Below are positions 16,401-21,879 of a DNA stretch of 21,879 bases, in pieces. Origin of the DNA: GWF2-50-93 sp049297395 (GTDB taxonomy: Bacteria > Verrucomicrobiota > Lentisphaeria > Victivallales > GWF2-50-93). The DNA is taken from contig JBAQUG010000215.1 in the NCBI GenBank assembly GCA_049297395.1, positions 1-21,879 on the forward strand, read 5' to 3'. The position numbers were made by a program, and so were the translations under genes. The notes under the pieces are model-generated. The model worked only from the letters and a program-made list of their open reading frames with translations, made no database searches and had not been told where the DNA came from. Each line of letters begins with the position of its first letter. Positions within the stretch are counted from its first letter, which is position 1.

Positions 16401-18671
16401 ATGAACACTCTTGAACTGTATAAGCATGTAAAGACTGTGACACATAATCATGACTGGTTTGACAATGCCAGGCTGGGGATCTTCATTCACTGGGGCCTAT
16501 ATTCAGTCCTGGCCAGGGGCGAGTGGGTCATGTTCAATGAGAAAATTCCAAAGGAGAACTATAACCAGATCTCAAATGAGTTTTGCCCTCCTGAATCCTT
16601 TTCCCCCGAGAGCTGGGTGCTCCTTGCGAAACAGGCCGGAGCCGGCTATGCGGTGCTCACGACCCGACACCATGACGGATTCGCGCTTTTTAACAGCAAG
16701 CTCAGCGGCTTCAATTCCATGCAAACAGCCGCTGGTCGTGATTTTGTCCGTGAATTTGTCAACGCCTGCCGCAAACACGGTTTGCGTGTCGGCCTCTATT
16801 ATTCGATAATGGACTGGCAGTTCCAATCTTCCATAAGCGGGCCCGTTGCAGACCCGTCCGGATGGGAAGACATGGTCTCAAAAACCCATGGACAGCTTCG
16901 CGAACTGATGTCAAATTACGGCCCCATAGATATGTTGTGGTATGACGGCTGTTGCACGCCCGGAGCTTCGGGAGAACCAAGTATACACAGGAAATTCTGG
17001 CGCACACCGGAACTGAACGCAATGGTCCGCAGTCTTCAGCCTGATATACTCATCAATGACCGGGCCGCACTACCCGAAGACTTCGACACGCCGGAACAGA
17101 ATATAAACCCTCCGCCTCCACCGCGCCGCTGGGAGTCCTGCATGACCATAAACGGCAGCTGGGGATACAACAAATCGGATCTCAACTTCAAGAGCACGGA
17201 CGAACTCAAACGTATGCTTGTCAGTTGCGCCAGCCGAGGCGGAAACCTGCTTTTGAACATTGGACCAATGGCGGACGGATCAGTCCAGCCTGAGACAATG
17301 GAGAGGCTTCATGAGTTGGGAGCATGGTTAAATCTTAACAGAGAAGCCATTTCCAGTTCTGTCCGTACTCCCTTCTCCGAGCATCTCCATGTTCTAGGTC
17401 CGGCAACGACATCGGGAAACAAGGCATATTTCTTCCTTTTCGACTTCAAAGGCGACAGTGCAAGAATTGCGGGACTCGCAGCATCAGATGTTGAGGCTTC
17501 TGTTATCGGAGGAAAACAAGTTCCATGCCTATGTTCAGACAATTGCTGTGAAATTTCAGATCTTGAAGGAACAGCAGGCTCAGTAGTCCGTATCGAACTG
17601 AAGGATGGCTGCCTTTCCAGACATCCGGCAAAAATTCTCGGCGCCTCTCTCGACATTGGGGATCAGAAATCCGAAGCTCCCGTACTCGGATCGAATCCAA
17701 ACCATTTTATCCCGGATGAAGCGCCAATACTCCCTTCCAACATGCTTATGAAAATGCTATCCACTGAATGCCGGACAAAAGCATCTCCGTCCGGAACTTG
17801 GACCCAAGGCTGGCAAGGCCCCGATCTCATCACATCTATTTCCGGCAGCCTCGAATTAATGATTGACGCACCGTCAAACGGACTTTACGATTTGGAAATA
17901 GGTTTCGTCTCAAAAAATACCGGCCGTTTCTCCATATGCATGGATACCGTTTTCTTCGATATCATCCCAGTTTATCCCATGCACCCGGACACAATGGTTC
18001 TGAGAGGATTTAAAATTAGTAGAGGACATCATCCGCTGATGTTGAAATCCCAATCGGATTTCGCCATCTATGCGATGCGCCTGAATCCGGTCTGGCGTCT
18101 GATCCCGTCTGAACTTTGGGACACAATAGGTCCGTTCCCGACGGAATTCGGACTGCAACGCCCGGTATCCTGCGTCAAGGAGGCCATGTTGAAAAGCTTC
18201 CCTCCTGAGGACGGATTCAATTCAAACGCGGAATACATAGGTTCGCCGGGCAAGCCGGTTCGCTGGGCCTGGACTCCGATGCGCAAAGGGGACCACAGCG
18301 ATTGCGGAGTCAACTTCCCCTTCCGATATGGAATGGATCCCGGAGGCATCTCCTACGCAAGAACTCTCATTGAAAGTCCGGAGGACATGGACGTTTCCGC
18401 AGTCCTCGGCTGTGACTGGTGGTGCAACCTCTTCGTGAACGGGAAACTTGTCAGGACTGCCCGCGATCCATCTGAAGACGGTGCTTATTTTTCCGGATGG
18501 AAACCGGCACCGGTGACTCTGAGGTTGCGCAAAGGCGTAAATGAGATTCTTGTCAAATGCCATAAGGGAAGCATCATGCATTGGTTTACGTTCAGGGTCA
18601 ACGATCCGGGATGTCTGACCATAAAATCGGAATTGGCGGAAGACGGGATGATTTTGAATGACAATACTTAA
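16401..18671 (+). CDS. Alpha-L-fucosidase, GH29 family, with extra C-terminal domains
   Basis: This 756-aa enzyme has the GH29 barrel signature. It starts DWFDNARLGIFIHWGLYS and contains TTRHHDGF (H90-H91-D92) and MLWYDGCC with the likely nucleophile D182. The 92-residue spacing matches characterised fucosidases. Residues about 1-330 form the barrel and about 335-420 the usual sandwich. Two added domains follow: a beta-sandwich (about 450-560) and a jelly roll (about 565-745) with LWDTIGPF and NLFVNGKLV, resembling the C-terminus of the giant GH2-like protein. The family is usually 420-500 aa, so the tail is unusual. No signal peptide is visible, so it probably acts in the cytoplasm on imported fucosides. 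AAGGAGG stands 7 nt before the ATG. The acid/base residue was not assigned. Confidence 0.92.
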   Translation: MNTLELYKHVKTVTHNHDWFDNARLGIFIHWGLYSVLARGEWVMFNEKIPKENYNQISNEFCPPESFSPESWVLLAKQAGAGYAVLTTRHHDGFALFNSKLSGFNSMQTAAGRDFVREFVNACRKHGLRVGLYYSIMDWQFQSSISGPVADPSGWEDMVSKTHGQLRELMSNYGPIDMLWYDGCCTPGASGEPSIHRKFWRTPELNAMVRSLQPDILINDRAALPEDFDTPEQNINPPPPPRRWESCMTINGSWGYNKSDLNFKSTDELKRMLVSCASRGGNLLLNIGPMADGSVQPETMERLHELGAWLNLNREAISSSVRTPFSEHLHVLGPATTSGNKAYFFLFDFKGDSARIAGLAASDVEASVIGGKQVPCLCSDNCCEISDLEGTAGSVVRIELKDGCLSRHPAKILGASLDIGDQKSEAPVLGSNPNHFIPDEAPILPSNMLMKMLSTECRTKASPSGTWTQGWQGPDLITSISGSLELMIDAPSNGLYDLEIGFVSKNTGRFSICMDTVFFDIIPVYPMHPDTMVLRGFKISRGHHPLMLKSQSDFAIYAMRLNPVWRLIPSELWDTIGPFPTEFGLQRPVSCVKEAMLKSFPPEDGFNSNAEYIGSPGKPVRWAWTPMRKGDHSDCGVNFPFRYGMDPGGISYARTLIESPEDMDVSAVLGCDWWCNLFVNGKLVRTARDPSEDGAYFSGWKPAPVTLRLRKGVNEILVKCHKGSIMHWFTFRVNDPGCLTIKSELAEDGMILNDNT

Positions 18672-18688
18672 AAGGAGACCTTACTGAT

Positions 18689-20164
18689 ATGAAAGCCATC
18701 ATGCTCATGTTCGATTCGCTCAACAGGCACATGCTTCCGACATACGGATGCGACTGGGTGCATGCGCCGAACTTCAAAAGGCTGGCTGAAAGAACTGTAA
18801 CTTTCGACAACTCCTATGTCGGCAGCATGCCCTGCATGCCTGCGCGACGGGAATTACATACCGGCCGCCTGAATTTCCTGCACAGGAGCTGGGGGCCCAT
18901 AGAGCCTTTCGACGACTCCATGCCTGAAATACTAAAGATGAACGGAATCTGGAGCCACCTGGCAAGCGACCACTACCACTACTGGGAGGAAGGCGGCTGT
19001 AACTACCATACCAGATACAAGACATGGGAAATCTCCCGCGGACAGGAAGGGGATCCATGGATCGGCGACCTTAACATTCCAGGTATCCCCAATCCAAATC
19101 CTTCCAGGAAAAGTCAGTTCGAGCTGCAGGACTGGATAAATCGCGGCCACATCAGGAATGAATCCGAAATGCCGCAGTCCAAGACAGTCGACATGGGATT
19201 GTCGTTCATGGAGAGGAATGCGAAATGCGACAGGTGGTTCCTGCAGATAGAGACCTTTGATCCGCATGAGCCATATTTTGTCCCTGAAAAATACAGGAAG
19301 CTCTACGACTATGACTTCTCAAAGTTTACAAACGACTGGCCGCCATACAGCCCTGCCAATGACAAGGAGCTGTCAAAACATTATCAGATGCTTAATGCCG
19401 CATTGATTTCGATGTGCGACGAGCATCTCGGCAAAGTTCTTGACGCCATGGACAGCTTGGATCTCTGGAAGGACACCATGCTCATAGTGAACACCGACCA
19501 CGGCTTCCTCCTAGGGGAACATGACTGGTGGAGCAAGTGCGTGATGCCGTTCTTCAACGAAGTCGCCAACACTCCGCTTTTCATCTGGGATCCTCGGCAC
19601 GGAGTAAAAGGTGCGAGAAGAAAAAGTCTTGTCCAGACAATCGATCTTCCTGCAACCATTCTGGAATATTTCGGAATTCCCCTGCCGAACGACATGCAGG
19701 GGAAGCCGCTTTCTGAAACCATCAGGAACGACAAACAGATTCGCGAGGCCGGACTCTTTGGCCATTTTGGAGCTCAAGTGAACTGCGCTGACGGCAAGTA
19801 TGTCTACATGCGCGGCGCGGTCAGGGAGGATAACACCCCCCTGTATGAATATACGCTTATGCCGACGCACATGAAGAGGACGTTCGATGTGGAAGAACTG
19901 CAACGGATTGAAAAACTGCAGGAACCTTTCAGCTTCACAAAAGGCTGCAAAACCATGAAGATTGCAGGACACGCCGGACTCCTTCTGGGTGCATCCCGCA
20001 GCAGAAATGCCCTTTATGACATCGAATCTGACCCTAAGCAGTTGAAGCCCATTGAAGATAAGGGCATAGAGGAGAAGATGTGCCGGCATATGGCTAGACT
20101 GATGAAAGAAAATGACGCACCTGTAGAACAATTCGTAAGACTAGGAATGGAAAAATACATTTAA
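18689..20164 (+). CDS. Type I sulfatase, formylglycine-dependent, apparently cytoplasmic
   Basis: The 491-aa alkaline-phosphatase-fold sulfatase has its metal-site start MFDSLNRH (D9) and the maturation motif CMPARRELHTG, where C49 would become formylglycine (C-x-P-x-R). The metal motif NTDHG carries D270 and H271, followed by WWSK (K283). A Cys-type motif can be matured by anaerobic radical-SAM enzymes or FGE; no maturase is encoded here. No signal peptide is visible, matching the fucosidase 17 bp upstream, so both are inferred to process imported sulfated fuco-oligosaccharides. AAAAGGAG lies about 11 nt before the ATG, a long spacing. It is the last gene of the operon. The exact subfamily (N-sulfoglucosamine or other) cannot be set by eye. 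Confidence 0.92.
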   Translation: MKAIMLMFDSLNRHMLPTYGCDWVHAPNFKRLAERTVTFDNSYVGSMPCMPARRELHTGRLNFLHRSWGPIEPFDDSMPEILKMNGIWSHLASDHYHYWEEGGCNYHTRYKTWEISRGQEGDPWIGDLNIPGIPNPNPSRKSQFELQDWINRGHIRNESEMPQSKTVDMGLSFMERNAKCDRWFLQIETFDPHEPYFVPEKYRKLYDYDFSKFTNDWPPYSPANDKELSKHYQMLNAALISMCDEHLGKVLDAMDSLDLWKDTMLIVNTDHGFLLGEHDWWSKCVMPFFNEVANTPLFIWDPRHGVKGARRKSLVQTIDLPATILEYFGIPLPNDMQGKPLSETIRNDKQIREAGLFGHFGAQVNCADGKYVYMRGAVREDNTPLYEYTLMPTHMKRTFDVEELQRIEKLQEPFSFTKGCKTMKIAGHAGLLLGASRSRNALYDIESDPKQLKPIEDKGIEEKMCRHMARLMKENDAPVEQFVRLGMEKYI

Positions 20165-20165
20165 G

Positions 20166-20180
20166 GCGGGCTCTGCCCGC
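20166..20180 (+). terminator. GC-rich hairpin just after the sulfatase stop
   Basis: GCGGGC (20166-20171) pairs with GCCCGC (20175-20180) around TCT, two bases after the stop codon. No U-tract follows, so it may stop transcription weakly, need Rho, or belong to the repeat cluster. The rest of 20180-20556 is filled by the nested repeats listed separately. Nothing coding was accepted there. Confidence 0.4.
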
Positions 20181-20213
20181 AACCCAAACTCGAAATCCGA
20201 ATATCGAAATTCG

Positions 20214-20362
20214 GTAACCGTTAAGCTGGGCATGTCAGCCTCATTTGACGCAACCAAGTATGGCTCTTTCGCCGAAAGAGCCTCGAGCCACTTTCGGCGA
20301 AAGTGGCATACTCCAAGGGCATATGCTCAATTGACCGCAGTTAAAAGGCAGCTTAACGGTTA
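20214..20362. mobile_element. MITE-like insertion with terminal inverted repeats and 9-bp direct repeats
   Basis: GTAACCGTTAAGCTG (20214-20228) is matched by its exact complement CAGCTTAACGGTTAC (20349-20363). The flanks are CGAAATTCG (20205-20213) and CGAAATTCG (20363-20371), a perfect 9-bp direct repeat like a target duplication; base 20363 is shared between the two. The roughly 149-bp interior has no credible ORF and carries a double hairpin. No transposase is visible, so mobilisation would be in trans. Confidence 0.5.
20256..20312. repeat. Double-hairpin unit AAGTATG...TCGAG...CATACT
   Basis: Hairpin 1 has GGCTCTTTC arms (20262-20270/20274-20282) with loop GCC. TCGAG (20283-20287) links it to hairpin 2 with GCCACTTTC arms (20287-20295/20299-20307) and loop GGC. 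AGTAT (20257-20261) pairs with ATACT (20308-20312) to close the unit. Both stems are perfect 9-mers. The same layout with different arms begins at 21816. Confidence 0.7.
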
Positions 20363-20556
20363 CGAAATTCGAAACAAATTGGGAATTAATGAAATTTCAA
20401 ATGTTTCAAACATTGTTTTAAGACTGGGTGTTTTCATTTTTTCGAGCTTGTTTCGATTTTCGTGCTTCGAGATTCGGATTTTATATACGCTTAAGACATA
20501 GAACTGTGAAATAAAGACACTAAGGTGTCCTCAACAATCAAACAATAGGTGGGAAT

Positions 20557-21654
20557 ATGAAACATAGTATGACTTCAAGGGAGCGATGGTTGGCGGCGAT
20601 AAGGATGGAGCCTGTCGACAGGCTTCCGTTCTGGCCGAAACTTGACGATTCATATCCGCAGACTCAGGAAGGCCGTTTCAAGGACATGGACATTGAAAGC
20701 ATACATGAATGGATTGGAAGCGACAGTCAAGTCTGGATACCGCCCTGCATAAAGGAGAACCACGATACGACATCGGTCGAGCATTCCAAGGCTGGAAATG
20801 AAAGCAGGACCATCTTCAAGACCCCGCACGGACGCATGGAGGCGATCTGCCATTTTGACGAAGCTTCCTACTCCTGGCATCCGGTCAAATTCCCGGTGGA
20901 GACTCCGGACGATATTCTTCTCATGACCGAGATTTTCGAGGATATTTCTGTTGAACCTGACATGCCTGAACTTGAGAAGGGCATGGGCAAGGTGATAAGT
21001 CTCGGACAAAATGCCGTGACGCACACATGTTTCGGGAAATCACCATTGATGTCCTGGGTCGAAGATCTGGCCGGTGTGGAGAACGGCCATTATCTCCTTG
21101 CGGATCAGCAGGAGAACGTAGAAAGTCTTTTCGCAGCCATGCAGAAAGTCCTTGTTGAAAAAGGAAAGATAACATACCAATACCATCCCGCCGATCTGAT
21201 CTATCTCAGTGAAAACACGTCAACCACTCTCATCTCCCCTGATCAGTACAGGGCATACTGCTCGCGCCATGTCGGAGAATGCGCGGATCTCGCAAAAGCC
21301 TCGGGCAGGAATTTTGTAATCCATATGTGCGGACATCTTAAAGGAATTCTGCCGGAGCTTTCAAAGCTCAGTGCAAGGGCGTTCGAGGCGTTCACATCGC
21401 CTACGCTTGGAAACACGACACTCCTTGACGGACGCCTGGCATGTCCGGACAAATGCCTGATAGGCGGGACAAATGCGATGCTCTGGCTGAAGCCTCCGGG
21501 CGAAATCATTGCTGAAATCAGGAGCAGGCTCGATGAACTCCCCCACCACAGGGGAATCGTGGTCACATCCGCAGGACTAATGCCGCCAATGTGCAAGCCC
21601 GAAACAATCAGGGAAGTCAGCGAATGGGTGAAGAAATATCCAGTAAGAAATTAG
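20557..21654 (+). CDS. UroD/MtaA-type methyltransferase-like protein
   Basis: The 365-aa protein belongs to the uroporphyrinogen decarboxylase superfamily. It starts with the typical MTSRERWLAAIRMEPVDRLPF and carries HMCGH (H256, C258, H260) plus PPMCKP (C346). These resemble the zinc-binding His-x-Cys...Cys set of the cobalamin methyltransferase branch (MtaA/CmuA) rather than true heme-pathway UroD. Enzymes of that branch move methyl groups between corrinoid proteins and a thiol. No corrinoid protein gene is within the window. AGGTGGGA precedes the ATG. It is separated from the sulfatase by 392 bp of repeats and is probably a separate transcript. A link to demethylating O-methylated sugars is possible but only inferred. 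Confidence 0.8.
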   Translation: MKHSMTSRERWLAAIRMEPVDRLPFWPKLDDSYPQTQEGRFKDMDIESIHEWIGSDSQVWIPPCIKENHDTTSVEHSKAGNESRTIFKTPHGRMEAICHFDEASYSWHPVKFPVETPDDILLMTEIFEDISVEPDMPELEKGMGKVISLGQNAVTHTCFGKSPLMSWVEDLAGVENGHYLLADQQENVESLFAAMQKVLVEKGKITYQYHPADLIYLSENTSTTLISPDQYRAYCSRHVGECADLAKASGRNFVIHMCGHLKGILPELSKLSARAFEAFTSPTLGNTTLLDGRLACPDKCLIGGTNAMLWLKPPGEIIAEIRSRLDELPHHRGIVVTSAGLMPPMCKPETIREVSEWVKKYPVRN

Positions 21655-21697
21655 GGGGGTCAGCCGCCAAGAGAATTAAAGGTGAATGAGATAAAAT

Positions 21698-21713
21698 ATT
21701 GTTTTACAACAAT
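21698..21713. promoter_or_regulatory. Candidate operator palindrome, distal copy
   Basis: ATTGTTTTACAACAAT differs by one base from the site in the regulator leader. It lies 44 bp after the UroD-like gene, perhaps ahead of a further operon outside the window. No well-formed promoter was found next to it. Confidence 0.45.
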
Positions 21714-21730
21714 GGTAGTCTTCCACCATT
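21711..21730 (+). terminator. Weak hairpin after the UroD-like gene
   Basis: AATGGT (21711-21716) pairs with ACCATT (21725-21730) around an 8-nt loop and is followed by ATTTC. It overlaps the palindrome at 21698-21713. It is a poor terminator by stem and tail. Confidence 0.25.
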
Positions 21731-21815
21731 ATTTCACAGTTTCAAGCCATGGGGTAATGCGTCAGTCTTACTATTTGATAGTTTGATCCTACCTTGTTTT
21801 GCAGGCAAACCGATC

Positions 21816-21879
21816 AAGTATGACGGTTTCGCTGAAACCGTCTCGAGGCGTCCCGAGGCTGTTTTGGGCGCTCGGGACG
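21816..21879. repeat. Second double-hairpin unit, cut by the window end
   Basis: AAGTATG (21816-21822) leads into a 9-bp hairpin with GACGGTTTC arms (21822-21830/21834-21842) and loop GCT. TCGAG follows (21843-21847), then a hairpin with CGTCCCGAG (21849-21857) and CTCGGGACG (21871-21879) arms. Motif order matches the unit at 20256, but the arm sequences differ. Confidence 0.6.

Larger units (their letters stand above)
20191..20481. repeat. Older palindromic intergenic repeat interrupted by an insertion
   Basis: AAATCCGAAT (20193-20202) pairs with ATTCGGATTT (20472-20481). ACGAAATTCGAAACAA (20362-20377) pairs at 15/16 with TTGTTTCGATTTTCGT (20448-20463). With the inner insertion removed, the left part reads as a continuous CGAAAT-type repeat. 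It resembles, from memory, dispersed repeats with TTTCGTGCTTCGAGATTCGG cores seen in PVC-group genomes. Confidence 0.55.

Noticed and set aside
20232..20501. 89-codon ORF in the gap before the UroD-like gene
   Set aside because: It runs straight through the double hairpin and the inverted repeats, has no ribosome site and no recognisable domain.
21791..21809. Further operator copy around CTTGTTTTGCAGGCAAA
   Set aside because: Only about 9 of 16 positions match and the right half-site lacks AACA.

Overview
The window looks like a carbohydrate-degradation region from a PVC-superphylum bacterium, most likely Lentisphaerota (Victivallis-like). This is inferred from family content, not from a marker gene. 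The main clue is a large-headed type IV pseudopilin-like protein with an FTLIELLVVIAIIAILAAM helix sitting inside a glycosidase operon. Supporting clues are the abundance of SGNH esterases, sulfatases and UroD-like methyltransferases, and GntR-type regulators fused to a solute-binding fold. No rRNA, tRNA, CRISPR array, transposase or phage gene is visible.

Layout. (1) Positions 1-8656, plus strand: a secreted SGNH hydrolase (18-1346); a giant secreted GH2-like glycosidase (1629-6416) carrying the same N-terminal module; a truncated beta-propeller remnant (6735-7100); and a secreted sialate O-acetylesterase-type esterase (7130-8656). (2) 8682-10130, minus strand: a GntR helix-turn-helix regulator fused to an ABC-type sugar-binding domain. 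It starts at a TTG codon overlapped by a 16-codon leader ORF. (3) 10131-10350: a divergent control region with a near-consensus sigma70 promoter (10230-10258) and two matching 16-bp palindromes. (4) 10351-20164, plus strand: a tightly packed probable operon. It encodes the pseudopilin, a LamG-GH39-like-CBM9 glycosidase, an SGNH hydrolase, a small secreted lectin-fold protein, a GH29 alpha-L-fucosidase and a formylglycine-type sulfatase. (5) 20165-20556: a noncoding region with a MITE-like insertion in an older palindromic repeat. (6) 20557-21654: a UroD/MtaA-type methyltransferase-like protein. It is followed by another copy of the 16-bp palindrome and the start of another double-hairpin repeat that runs off the window.

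How the genes fit together. Secreted enzymes (giant GH2-like, GH39-like, three esterases) would deacetylate and trim an acetylated polymer. The fucosidase and sulfatase lack signal peptides and would finish imported sulfated, fucosylated fragments in the cytoplasm. The GntR-solute-binding fusion would sense an imported sugar and derepress the operon through the palindromes. No transporter is encoded here. The substrate (mucin-like or algal sulfated fucan-like) is inferred from enzyme classes only.

The least ordinary features are three: the palindrome family shared by the regulator's own leader, the operon promoter and a distant site; the nested, arm-variable hairpin repeats that fill the larger gaps; and the pseudopilin with two tandem FTLIEL cleavage motifs.
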